This document shows, in pieces, positions 24,990 to 36,617 of a stretch of 64,000 nt of DNA. A program made the translations under genes and the position numbers. Source of the DNA: Ampelocalamus luodianensis. Taxonomy: Eukaryota; Streptophyta; Magnoliopsida; Poales; Poaceae. The stretch covers positions 33,944,165-34,008,164 of the forward strand of contig CM070639.1 in assembly GCA_036346255.1 (NCBI GenBank). The letters are read 5' to 3'. The notes beneath the pieces were generated by a model, which worked only from the letters and a program-made list of their open reading frames with translations, ran no database searches and had not been told where the DNA came from. Within the stretch, counting starts at the first letter, position 1; every line of letters begins with the position of its first letter.

Positions 24990-25736
24990 CTACTTAAGAA
25001 AGCCTCCACAGCCGTGGCGGCGCTCCTGACGGCTGTAGACTCGGAAGTGAGCCAACATCTTGGCAAACTGATCCCGATGCCCTAGAATCGTGCAACAGAG
25101 CAGGCGTTCCGGTGCAGCGGCTCGCTCACCGCTCCTCCGTTTTGCGGCTCCTTCTGGCTCAACTGGACCTTCCTCTGGATCTTCTTCGGGATCCTCCTAG
25201 GGGTCTTCCTCTTCTTCGTCATCCTGGTCGTAGAGAATCTCTTGCAGAGTAGCGACCTTTTCTTCAGCTCGTTGTAAGGCCTCATAAACCTGATCCAACT
25301 CTGTGATAGCCCTCTCCAATGCTTCCTCCTGGGCGGCTGCAAACTAGGCGAGGTGCACGACTGTAGCGTTGCTTTCTTCTTCTGTAGATGGGTAGCGTGC
25401 TGGCAAATCCACGGCTGCAGCTCTGGGGTGGTAACAAAAGATGGTGTCTTGAAGCTCCCGTGCGTAGATGTTGTAGATACGAAGCATGGCCAAGCGTGAT
25501 GACTCCTGGATGCCCTCCAGCCAAGTGATCTTCCTCATAGAGATGTGCGAAGGTTGGCTTGCCTTGTCATTCCTCCTGGCGTAGATCGTCAGACGACAGA
25601 TCACTCTACGGTTTTGACCGTTCACAGTCCAGTTGTTGCCGACATACAACGGACGACCTCCAAGGACTTGAAGCAACTTCCAAAGCTCGGCGGCATATCC
25701 TCCTATACGCTCACCATAGCTCTGGAGACGAGGCAT
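24990..25736 (-). pseudogene. Extra upstream reading frame of Gypsy family A (about 248 aa), unknown function
   Basis: One frame runs from ATG 25736 to TAG 24990 with two internal TAGs (near 25344 and 25198). It lies on the sense strand between primer site and gag, separated from gag by about 260 bp. It starts MPRLQSYGERIGGYAAELWK, followed by RPLYVGNNWTVNGQNRRVIC, ITWLEGIQESSRLAMLRIYN and ELQDTIFCYHPRAAA. Then comes a predicted helical or coiled stretch (EEALERAITELDQVYEALQR), an acidic tract (DDEEEEDP, EDPEEDPEEG) and a basic tail. It has no gag, protease or envelope motif that I recognise. The same frame is present in A1 (36404-35681). The bases just upstream of ATG, TGTCTTGACAG, resemble a 3' splice site, suggesting expression from a spliced or subgenomic RNA. 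That is inference. Confidence 0.7.
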
Positions 25737-27776
25737 CTGTTGAACCCGGGAGTGAAGGATCCCGAATTCTCTGTGTTTATATACTAGTTCAGGATTTCTA
25801 GTGTAGACAGTCAAACAAAAGTGATAGCACAATCATATCGCGCACTTTATTAATAATAACTCAGAGTTTATTACAAAAGGGGCCTGAGACCAAATGGAAA
25901 AGAAATAACACAACAGAAGACAATATAGTAGTAGACCACACGACTTGCCACAGGCAATGGTCTGGAGGTGTAGCCTAGTCGTCAAGATCCTCACCGTCCT
26001 GATAGAGGTCTTCTCCTGAATAAAGATTATTCAGCAAGAGTAAGCACAACTACCGTGCTTGCAAGTTACACCCAATATTGAAAGATAATGCATGCATAAG
26101 GTAAACAAAGGGTAATGGCAGGGTTATTTTGCATAAACAGCATTTTCAGGCTAAATACCAATATTAATTTCTAAGGCCAGTTTTTATATAATAACTCAAA
26201 TCAGTGTTTAAAATAACAATTAATAATGGATAACCTCCATTGAATGAATGGTCAAGGATACCCTCCTATCACTTGGCTAACTGCCCAATTTTTACCGTAG
26301 GATTATCCATCCTAACAATCATCAGTGGAAATCATTTTATAAACCAAAAACAAGTCTAACTTAGAGTGGCTTTGCTAGCATGTCCATGACCGAGGACGCG
26401 GCTATTCGAATAGTTTCTACTCTGCAGAGTTTGTACAGCTTTACCCACACGAGATAATATGCTTTTAATGTCAGCCAAAGCACGCTTCCGAAGGCGTGTG
26501 ATTAAGCAATTATCATGAGGACTTTACAATGCAGTGTCTTAATGTATTTATGTGAAACATCCCAATTTTAAACTTGTGGTTCAAATGTAAGAAAATGAGT
26601 AGAAATTAAAACTTTTTCTTACATCATGTATTTCCTGTTGTACCAAACAATCCTTGTACAAGCAGTCATGGAAATACAAAGTCACAAGTCTTTTGGTCCA
26701 ACCTTTGAGCTTCCAAGAAAATATTCTTGTAAAACCTTTGGATCATCTCCTGGAAATACTTTTCCTAAGTTCCAGGATTGATGTGGGGCCCCTCTGAAAT
26801 TTTTTACAATTTATAGAAATTGTTTGAACACTTTGGAGGCAAGTCAACCCAATTTAAACTCTGGTCAAACCTTGGTCCAGAAGCATTGTAGAATTTTTGG
26901 GGGAATTTTTGCAGCACCAAAACCTCTGAAAATTTTACACAAGGTTAATATTTGAGTCAGCAAGCTCCTGTAAAATTTTCAGAATTTTTGGAGTCAATTT
27001 GCTACCTCAACCAATTTCCCCAAAGTTCAGCTCTTTTAAAAATCAAAAATTAGAACTCTGGTTCGAGTCAGACTCGGGCTCGAGCCCGAGCCCAACTCGA
27101 CCAACTTGGTCGGACCAAGTGCGCTTAGTCACGCTCGGGCGCGTAGGGCCGAGCCGTTGGATCAACATCCAACGGCCATGACCACCCCCTACCCCCCCTT
27201 TTTCACCTCGGGACCTCCCGGGCGCCCACAACCGCCCGATTTTGATCTAGCCGCCACGACCTCCCCTCCTCCTCCTCTGTTGTTTTCAAAGCACCCGAGG
27301 TCTGAGATCTAAGCTGTCCACGTTGAATCCGACGGCCGACAATCACCAAGTGTATTTTGGGCGTCTTCAACCTCTGGACGCGTCAACAGAGGGGAGTGAT
27401 GGCGTGTCAACTCATGCTCCCTCAACGCCTCTAGCCGACATTAAAATGTGTGGAAGATACTTTCGGCCATGCCATGCCCTATACTACCATCTACCACCTT
27501 TTTGCTGTCGGCCTTGCCTTGTGCTTTGAACTTTGTATCCCGAAAAGCCCTTGTTGGCAAACCCTAGTGCTCCAAGCTTTTTAAGCACCCTCAGCACCTC
27601 CTAGTATGTCTTTAGGCCACCTTCAAGCTCCACCTCCTATTGTAGAGCTTAACACCCCCCCCAAATCCGAAGATGCACCATTGTCGACCGTGGAGTTCCT
27701 TTGGTGTCCTTGGTGCTCCAGTGGTTCTCCCCATTGATTGTTGCACCATTTCTACCTCCTTACCATCTTGAACATA

Positions 27777-30700
27777 TGTCGGGACCCAGAATTTCGATTC
27801 TGGAACCCTCTGTGTATACTGCACTAGTCCAGGATCACGCTAGTGCACACAGGGTTAACACAGGTAAATATCGATCCACACAAGCGATAGATAAAGTAAA
27901 CGATTAGTTTGAATAACAAATAACGGTTTTGACCTTATGGTCGAGTTTACACTTATTAAGCCACGCAGGGCTAACAAGGAAATAAAGCAGCAGCGGAACG
28001 GAAAACTCCAGCGTAGATCCCCAATTCACCACAGCAACCAATCGATCCGGACTTAACGAACGATCAGCCTTCAACGAACTCCTCCTCGAAAGCAGGCGTA
28101 GACTCCTCCTCTTCTGTAGGTTTGGGCGCAAGTTTTACAACAAGCGTGAGTACACAACCGTACTCGCAAATCATACCACGAATGCAATGTATAGATGCAG
28201 CTTATTCCAAAGAAAAGGCTTCGTGGTTCTTTTGCATAAAAGCAACATTTGCAATTGAATACGAATAATAGATTGAAAGCATAATTCAAAACAAATAGAC
28301 AATATTAATTTAATGATTATTTTCACAAAGACACACAACTAAACAGATTATTTCACATAGCCATATGATTGAGATCACACACTCCCATTCCCACATTTTA
28401 TGAAAACTACCCTTATGTGAAATCACCGAGCATGTCCATGATCATGACGCGCTATTCGAATAGTTTGTTTAACACTGCAGAGGTTGTACACTTTACCCAC
28501 ACGATATAACGGTGTAGCTAGCACCAATCATAACAAAACAGTTCGGAAACTTCATCTCCAACATTGACATTCCGGTGTGCTTACAAACCGTTATACATAT
28601 CACATAGCCCATGCATAACACACACCGCTGGGCGGGGACGACGAATCCTCCCGTGATGCAACCACCAAGTAGTCACACCTCCACCCTATCACAAAGCCTA
28701 ACCTACCACCGAACATCAATGCCGAGAATCCATAACTTACTAAGTTAGGCCCGTCCCATACCGGGCATGTGGTCGTCTGATGAAGGCTCGATTCAATGGC
28801 GCACAAAGTTAAGTCCTTAATTGACCAAGGCAAGACTTCCATGTTCTAACTAAGCCACACAGATTATCATACCCATCACATAGTCCACCATGTCACACGC
28901 CTCCACCACTTGCCTCACCCAAACCCTTTACCACCCCGGTTGGTTTTAGTGCAACACATGCCATCACGAAGTAATAACACATAGCACACAGTTTTACACA
29001 AAGTTCCATCGTCACTTAGTCATATTTAATGTTTGCGACTCACATGAGATGATGATTCGTAGCATGGCTAAGCAATTGTACTCGCATCTAACCAAACCAC
29101 GTTGGTGTTGTAATATTACCAACTCAACCAATCTAGGGTGACAAGGAATTATGACATACAAGGCCAAGGTGTGATAACAATTGGGATAATAACTATACCC
29201 AAAGCATTTAAATAAATAATTAAAATAGAATGCAGTACTTTGAAACAAGTAATTATAAAATTTGGGGTTCAAGATGATCAAAGGTATGACTTGCCTTGGA
29301 AAAGGTCTATGTACTGGTCTTGATCTTGGGGTGCTCCTTCTTCCACAAAATTTCCCAACGAATCGACGTCTACTTGCAAACGAAACAAAAACAAACAAAA
29401 CAAATAAATAACAGAGGCAAAACAAACTCCAAAAATTAAATAAAAATCTCAGATAAATAGATCTTGAATTTAGACAGATTTAGGAATTTGAATGGGCTCA
29501 ATCGGAGTTAGGATGCAAAAGTTATGAGCTTTGGAAGATTGGAAATCTAAAAGAAACCCTAATTCTGATTTTCTGGATTTCCCGAATTATTTCTCTCAAG
29601 AAAATCGAATATTGCGCAACGTTGGCGTCGTGAAGGAATTTCGGAATTAAAAGAATTAAACAAAAATCGACATGTGGGACCCATGTCGGGGACACACGCC
29701 ACGGAGACCGTGCCCACCGAGCCTCGTTTCGGAGATCGGTGGACTACCCACGCGCGCACACGTGGGCAAAGGATCGACACCACGCACGCCGACACGAGGC
29801 GCGATGCGACATGGAGGCAAGGTGGCGATGGCGACGTGGATGACAACAGACGCGCGCGCGGAAACCGACGGCAACGGCGAACGGCGGTGATCCACCGGCG
29901 GTGAGTGGTACCGGCGTAGCTCGCTATTGCGAACCTCGCCGCAACTCCGTGGTCGGGGGACGACGAGGTGGTCGGCGGCGAGCAAAGAGCGGCGAGAGGC
30001 CGGGCTTGACGGCAACGGCGCCCGGTGACGCCCGGCGAGACGAAGGCCACCAGAGGTAGAGAAGCTCCGCGGCGATGCCAACGGCGGAACTACAAAGCTC
30101 GAGCAGCCCAGATCGCGCGGAAGAGCTCGTCGGAGTTGGTGGCGCGCGATTGATCTTGGGCTCGCGCGGCTAGGGTTCAGCCGCGAGGCGGCGGCGGCTA
30201 GGGTTGGGTTGCGAGGCCGAGGCTACCTCCTTTATAATCGGAGGCCCGAAGAGTCCAGGCACAACGCTCAAAATCGGGTTTGCGGCGCGCGAAACCCTAA
30301 TCGACGGAGACGATGACGACGTGGCAAGCCGGGACCCACACGCCGCTGACACGGCCGCGTGAGTCCGCGTCGAAGCGAACGCGCGGCCGCAAGCGTACTC
30401 GCGATCGACCGTTGGATCTTGATCGAACGCCCACAATCAAAGAAACATTCGACAACTCCGGTTGCCTTATGCGCATCTAGCCGCTCATCCTTGATCGGAC
30501 GGTGGAAGATGCTTGGGCGCCGAAGAAAGGAGAGAGAGATCGACATGCGGGGCCCGCATGTCGGGAGGCGCGCTACGGCGAAGCCGGGCCGCGGTAAGTG
30601 GGTGGCGGTGGGAAGAATGGGCCGAGGTTTGGATTTCGGCCCGATGCCTTTTCTGAGATTATTAATAGGTTTTCTATTTTAGAAAATACCAGAAATTCAA

Positions 30701-30952
30701 ATAGGCAGTCAAAAATAGCAAATGAACTCAAAAAAAATTCTAGAAAAATCTAGAAAATATATCTGAGCACATAGAACCCAAATAAAATAGTTTTGGCTAT
30801 TGTTCATGTTGGGATTATTCACATTAAACATTTTTGATTATAAAGTCCAATATTAAGCTGTTGAAATTAAATTCAGATAAAATCCAAATGGTGAATTTTC
30901 TTCCTACTAACTATTTAAAAGATTTTTAAGCTCTGAACATTGGGATGTTACA
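27777..30952 (-). repeat. 3' LTR of Gypsy element A1 (3,176 bp)
   Basis: The plus strand reads TGTCGGGACCCAGAATTTCG to ATTGGGATGTTACA. The polypurine tract (minus strand TAAGGGGGGGAGGTT, 30967-30953) abuts it on the internal side. A minus-strand TATAAA is at 30236-30231. It matches the partner LTR along its whole length apart from many 1-3 base indels. Confidence 0.93.
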
Positions 30953-30993
30953 AACCTCCCCCCCTTAAAGGAATCTCGACCCGAGATTCAAAG

Positions 30994-32300
30994 CTAGCTA
31001 GAGAAAAGGCTAGGAAACTCGGCTTTCGGCTCTTCTTCACGCTCCCACGTTGCTTCTCCTTCCGAGTGGTTGCTCCACCGACCTTGCAAAACGAGCGCCT
31101 TGCTTTCGTGAGGCGCTCTGCGACATCCAAGATCTTGATTTGTTGCTCTTTGTAGGTAAGATCCTCTTTCAAAACAATTGATTCCAACGGGCTTGCTCCT
31201 CCGCACACGAAGACACTTCTTCAACTGCGAGACATGAAAGACATCATGTACTCCCGCTAGCGATCGCGGTAGCTCCAATTGGTAAGCAACTTCCCACGGC
31301 GCTCCAAAATCTTGAACGGGCCAACATACCTAGGGCAAGCTTCCTTTGGCATGAAACCTTTGACACCTCCGAGCGGGTCACCAAGATAGACAAAATCCCG
31401 GGTTCAAAGTCGAGGTCACGACGACGATTATCGCGTATCTCTTCCGCTCGGACCGAGCTATCTTCAATCTTTCTCTTATCATGGCCACTTGCTCTTCTCG
31501 CTTCCGAATAATGTCCGACCGGCGATCATTTAGCTGTTTCACCAATTCAACGGGGTTCTACAGCATCGACCATACAAATGCTTCAAATGGTGACATTTGC
31601 GATCGCTTGATAACTATTGTTGTACGAAAATTCGCATACGGTAAACTTTTATCCCAACGGTAGCATTTGCTAGAGCACAAGCTCTCAAAGATATCCTCCA
31701 ATATCGATTGACTCTTTGATCGCCCATCGGTCTCGTGGATGGTATGCAAGATCGAAATTCAGATGGGTACCCAATGCTTCATGCAAGCTTTGCCAAAAAC
31801 GAGAGGTGGCGAGATCCTTGATCGGACACTATCTTCTTGGGCACACCGCAAACCGACAACTCGCCATGTACAACTCCGCAAGGCGATCTCCGAGTATGTG
31901 GTTTTGATCTGCAAGAAATGGGCGACCTTGGTTAGACGATCGACTATTACCCGGATCGAATCGAACCCGATTGGGTCTTGGGTAAACCGTGATGAAATCC
32001 ATTCGATCTCTTCCCACTTCCATTCGGAATTTTCGTGGTTGCAAAGAAACTCTTTGGTCTCGTGTTCGCTTTACTTTCGGCGGGTGTCGACAAGGCAACG
32101 AACTCGCGACTTTCGTTTCAAATTTGGCCACCAAAATTTAGTCTTAACATCCCGTACATCTTGGTACTTCCAAGGTGAATCGAATACTTTGAGTCATGGG
32201 CTTCCTTCAAGATTAATCGTTTTAGACCGTCGATATCCGTACACGATACGACCATTAATCCAGTATGTCTTGATCATCCTTGGTGAAATCTTTGAATTTC
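30994..32300 (-). pseudogene. A1 integrase and chromodomain-like tail
   Basis: On the minus strand, fragments align with the integrase of element E: the catalytic region around 32000-31750, the SPFEAF block at 31570-31600, VHDVFHVSQLKKCL near 31230 and the C-terminal SNHSEGEATWEREEEPKAEF with a stop at 30994. The reading frame is shattered by short indels relative to E, many of which change CAG or CTG to CG. The enzyme would insert cDNA, and the tail resembles the chromovirus chromodomain region. Confidence 0.82.
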
Positions 32301-32301
32301 C

Positions 32302-32883
32302 TTACGCCATTTTGATCTTGATCTCGACAACACGGATCCTTTGGTTGTGCTTCACGAATCGCTTCTCCAAGGTAGATTGTACTTCCAAATTGGCTATAAA
32401 TCCTTCGGACACAACTTCTAACTTTAGCTTCTGAAATTCTTCATACAGTTCTGGGCAACTTTCCTTTACTTCCATAGCATTGCAGTAACTCTTACGACTC
32501 AAGGCATCTGCAACTACATTGGCTTTTCCAGGATGGTAGTGGATCCCAAGATTATAATCCTTGATCAATTCTAACCACCTTCTTTGTCTCATATTCAGAT
32601 CTGACTGGGTAAAGATGTACTTCAGACTCTTATGATCTGTGTAGACTTCACAGCGATTCCCGATGAGGTAATGACGCCAAATCTTTAGAGCATGCACTAC
32701 GGCGGCTAATTCCGCATCATGAGTAGGGTAGTTCTCTTCGTGAGGTCTCAATTGCCTTGATGCATAGTTTACGCCTCTTCCTTCTTGCATCAGGACGCAT
32801 CCTAATCCTTGACGCGAAGCATCACAATAGATATCGAAATCCTTGCGAATATCTGGCAGAATCAGCACTGGGGCTGAAGTCAA
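32302..32883 (-). pseudogene. A1 RNase H domain of pol
   Basis: A 193-codon open stretch carries the Ty3 RNase H signature: FDIYCDASRQGLGCVLMQEG with the first catalytic Asp, THDAELAAVVHALKIWRHYL with the catalytic Glu, and VYTDHKSLKYIFTQSDLNMR with the third acidic residue. YHPGKANVVADALSRKSY follows, the link to integrase. The enzyme removes RNA from the RNA/DNA hybrid. Unlike the flanking integrase region this stretch is uninterrupted. It is separated from reverse transcriptase by about 200 bp containing a frameshift. Confidence 0.93.
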
Positions 32884-33088
32884 TCATTTCTTCAATTCTT
32901 GAAAACTTCCCTCACAGGCTGGAGTCCAGGTGAACTTTTTCTCCTTCTTCAACAATTGCGTAAGGGGCTTAGCAATCGATGAGAATCCTTCGATGAAACG
33001 GCGGTAATAACCTTCCATTCCCAAGAAATCGCGAATCGAGTCACGGCCTTGGCTGCTCCCAATGTAGTATCGCTTAACTTTACAGGGG

Positions 33089-33811
33089 TCAATCGCTACT
33101 CCTCTTTGTCATCACGTGACCAAGGAAATCCACTTCCTTCTTCCAAAAATCACACTTACTGAACTTGGCATACAACTGATGTTCTCTGAGTTTTCCCAAT
33201 ATTATCCTTAAATGTTTGGCATGTTCTTCCTCCGACTTGGAGTACACTAGAATATCATCAATGAACACAACTACGAACTTGTCCAAATATTCCATGAATA
33301 CTTTATTCATCATGTTCATGAAATAGGCAGGGGCATTAGTCAGACCAAAGGACATGACTAAGAACTCATAATGCCCATACCGTGTTGAGAACGCGGTCTT
33401 CGGTATATCCTTAGGACAAATCTTTAGCTGGTGGTAACCTGATCGCAGGTCGATCTTCGAGAATAACCCGGCTCCTTTCATCTGATCAAACAGATCATCT
33501 ATCCGGGGTAGTGGGTACTTGTTCTTGATGGTAACTTTGTTGAGAGAACGGTAATCAATACACATCCTCATACTTCCATCTTTCTTCTTGACAAACAACA
33601 CTGGCGCTCCCCATGGCGATGAACTAGGTCTCACGAAACCTTTCTCAAGAAGTTCTTCTATCTGCTTCTTCATCTCTACCAATTCATCGGCTGGCATCCG
33701 ATACGGTCTCTTTGAAATTGGTGCTGTCCCTGGCACTAGGTTGATGACAAACTCAATGTCGCTATCCGGTGGCATTCCTGGTAATTCTTCCGAAACACAT
33801 CCGATATTCAC
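33089..33811 (-). pseudogene. A1 reverse transcriptase domain of pol
   Basis: A 240-codon open stretch has the full Ty3/Gypsy reverse transcriptase order: the PYRMPADELVEMKKQIEELL entry, RPSSSPWGAPVLFVKKKDGS, MRMCIDYRSLNKVTIKNKYP, LFSKIDLRSGYHQLKI, KTAFSTRYGHYEFLVMSFGL and TNAPAYFMNMMNKVF. The catalytic box is VVVFIDDILVYS, and a C-terminal DFWKKEVDFLGHVMT follows. It makes cDNA from the element RNA. The frame breaks near 33100, so the polyprotein is interrupted. Confidence 0.94.
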
Positions 33812-34230
33812 CGACCACCGTACTTCTTCTAAGGCAATGGTCTTCGATCGTTTACTAGCAAATGTCCATCACGAATCGAGGTGGCTAGAAACTCTACCTT
33901 GTTTCCTTTGGCGCCCTCATCGCTACGGCTCTTCGGCCACAATCTAGCATGACTTTATGCTTGGATAACCAATCCATGCCAAGAATGACATCTAGGTTTG
34001 GGTATCTAGGACTATTAGGTTGGCTAGAAACTCAACTCCACTATGAGTAACTTAGCTCCTAAACATCCCACTCTAGTACTTAGCTCGCTCCAGCGATCGA
34101 CTAACAGAGTATGCTTAAGTTGCATAACTTCCAATTTATTCTTGGTTGCAAACATTCCGAAACAAACGAATGCGAAGCTCCGTAATCAAACAAAATTGAT
34201 GCAGTAATCGAGTTAACGTAAACTTACCCA
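33812..34230 (-). pseudogene. A1 protease region, heavily decayed
   Basis: This segment lies between gag and reverse transcriptase, where the aspartic protease belongs. On the minus strand I can read only fragments, such as a decayed Asp-Ser-Gly-like start near 34195 (TTTGATTACGGAGC) and a stretch corresponding to the region before the PYRMPADEL motif. No intact frame is present. Confidence 0.55.
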
Positions 34231-35420
34231 AGACGACGTCCGGTGATTCCCGGCTCCTTCCGTGGTGATGTGGTTGACACGGCCTCGATCACGCATCGTG
34301 GTGCTCCTCCGCTTGACCGCAACTTGTGACGCTCCTTGATTGATGCCCGGCGCTGGTGTCTTGATGGCGAGTTCGAGGTTGAAGCGCATCGAGTGATTGT
34401 TCCCTTTGTGGACTTTGGTTGGCAAAATGTCGGTGGCCGACGACAGCGTAATGCACCTTTGGTGCGTTCTGCTGGTTGCTTCTCGATTGGGGTTGACAGT
34501 GCGTGGTTGCGAAGTTCCGGCACCGGGCGGGTGTTGAAGTTGGTGTAGGTGCTCAATGAAGTCCGGGTGGAAACTCGTTGAACTGTCTTTGCGCATCGTT
34601 CTTGCCTCTCTTTGTGATTGATGGTTCCCTTGCCGAGCCATCCGGCGCTTACTGCTATCCTCCGTTCCTTGCGCTTGTCCTCTAGAACAAAGGCTTTGTT
34701 GACCAATTCGGAAATCGTGAAAGTATGGGCGATCAAACCGACTTGCACCCAAAGGTTTAGTCCTTCAAAAGCGACTCGCGAGCCTTGTTCGTGGCTACAT
34801 CTTCTCGCTGCGAGCGAGCTAGTTGAGAAAACTTGTTGAGGTAGTCGACACTCGACATAGCTCCTTGCTTGAGAGCGGAACTCATCCTTCTTGGATCGAT
34901 AATGCCTTCGGCACATGATATCGCGAAATGCCGCGAAAAATTCCTCCGAGGTGATATCCGTGGCGTCTCATGAGCGCACGAAGTTCTCCCACCATTCGTG
35001 GCGGTGCCTTCCATCCAGTGCGTGGCATACGTAACCTTTTCACGATCGCGATCGGGTGATCGCAGCTTCCTTTCGATAACCCCGAGCCAATCATCCGCTT
35101 CCACCGAGAGGCGTGTCGAGAAAATGTTGGCGACGGGTCCTCATGAATTCGCAAGTTTGATGGTCCATGGTGACCATGAGCACCGGGCTCCATTTGGTGA
35201 TTGTGGTTGTTGTTGTTCGTTGTGCATAGCTTGCATCCGAGTCATCATCGATTCATCACCGAGTCCGTGCTGCCATGAAAGCTCCAAAGTTTTGCAAGTC
35301 AATTGGGGGTGCTTGCGGTGGAACTGCACCTGCAGCTGGTTGCTCATTGCCTCCTGGTGCTGGGGTATCGGAACCACTTGCAGCAGTCTGACAAGTTTGA
35401 ACCATCTGGCGAAGCTCCAT
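34231..35420 (-). pseudogene. A1 gag, decayed
   Basis: It starts at minus-strand ATG 35420 (MELRQMVQT). Blocks shared with A2 gag include EADDWLGVIERKLRS near 35090, SSVDYLNKFSQLARS near 34850 and ELVNKAFVLEDKRKE near 34690, and a degenerate linker follows. Frames change every few dozen codons. Relative to A2, many differences are CAG or CTG reading CG or CCG here. No clear zinc knuckle remains. Confidence 0.85.
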
Positions 35421-35680
35421 AGGTTAGATAAGGTAGCAAGCACAAGATAAGTTGAGAACTAAGCAGGGGGTAGGTTAAACCCAACAAAACACACTCAAGA
35501 AACTCAAATGAAATACCTTTATTAATAGGGTATTAGCATGGCTGCAACAAATGCCTAAGGGCCTTTGCGGTGTCATACTGCACACAAAAGAAACAACGAC
35601 CTAAGCACACAAAACTACCGCCTAAAGGGCGACTCACTAAACCAAATCGCTAAGCTCGAAAAGACCGAGACTAAAACGAA

Positions 35681-36404
35681 CTACTCAAGAAAGCCTCCAC
35701 AACCGCGCGACGCTCCCGGCGCACAGACTCTGAGTGAGCCAAGATCTTGGCAAACCGATCCGATGCCTCGAATCGTGCAGCAGAAGCAGCGCTCGGTGCA
35801 ACCGCTCACTGCTCCTCTGGCTCGCATTTTCTTGGGCTCAATCGACCTTCCTCCGGATCTTCTTCAGATCCTCCTGGTCTTCCTCTTCTTGGGAACTTGG
35901 TCGTAGAGGATCTCTTGCAGAGTGGCGACCTTCTTCACCGCCTCGCAAGGCTTCATAGACATGATCCAACTCCGTGATAGTTCTCTCCAAAGCTTCCTCC
36001 CGGCGCCACGAATCGGGCGAGGTGTACGATCAGAGGCGTTGCTCTCTCCTTCGTGGACGGGTAGCGTGGTCGGGCAAGTCCACAGTGCAGCTACTGGGTG
36101 GTAACGGAAGACGGTATCTTGAAGCTCCGTGCGTAGATGTTGCAGATACGTAGCATGGCCAAGCGCGACGACTCCTGGATACCTTCCAGCCAAGTGATCT
36201 TCCTCACAGAGACGTGCGAAGGTTGGCTCGCCTTGTCGTTCCTCGTGGTGTAGATCGTCAGGCGACAAATCACTCCACGCTCGACCATTCACCGCCCGCT
36301 TGTTGCCGACGACAATGGACGATCAAAACCTCCAAGAACTCAGAGCGCTTCCACGGCTCGCAAGATACCCTCCAAAGGCGCCACCATAGCTCAAGGCGAG
36401 GCAT
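35681..36404 (-). pseudogene. A1 copy of the extra upstream reading frame, frameshifted
   Basis: It aligns with the 248-codon upstream frame of A2 from ATG 36404 to TAG 35681. The length of 724 nt is not a multiple of three, so it carries indels. Recognisable parts are SQPSHVSVRKITWLEGIQES and SRLAMLRICNIYA near 36200-36120 and VATLQEILYDQ near 35930-35900. The order and position between primer site and gag match A2. I do not recognise a function. Confidence 0.75.
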
Positions 36405-36601
36405 CCAGTAAAGACAGACGACTGGGTAAGAGCAACTTTAAAACAATGGAGAGAAGAGATCATAGCAAAAGTTGAGGCGAGAGAGATATGAAAAGAGTTA
36501 AGCAATCAATTAACTTTGCAAGTTAATTTTTCTTTTAGAAAATAGTTTGGACACTCTAAAGACGGCCAATCTAACTAAGGTCAAGACCTACATATCAAGA
36601 T

Positions 36602-36613
36602 GGCTCGATACCA
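36602..36613 (-). other. Primer-binding site of element A1
   Basis: The minus strand reads TGGTATCGAGCC, 4 bp inside the 5' LTR. It matches the Met-tRNA-complementary TGGTATCAGAGC with one base missing. In A2 the equivalent site (46592-46581) reads TGGCATCAGAGC. Confidence 0.8.
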
Positions 36614-36617
36614 CCTC

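Noticed and set aside
31739..32434. 231-codon plus-strand open frame
   Set aside because: It is antisense to the integrase of element A1 and shows no motifs of its own.
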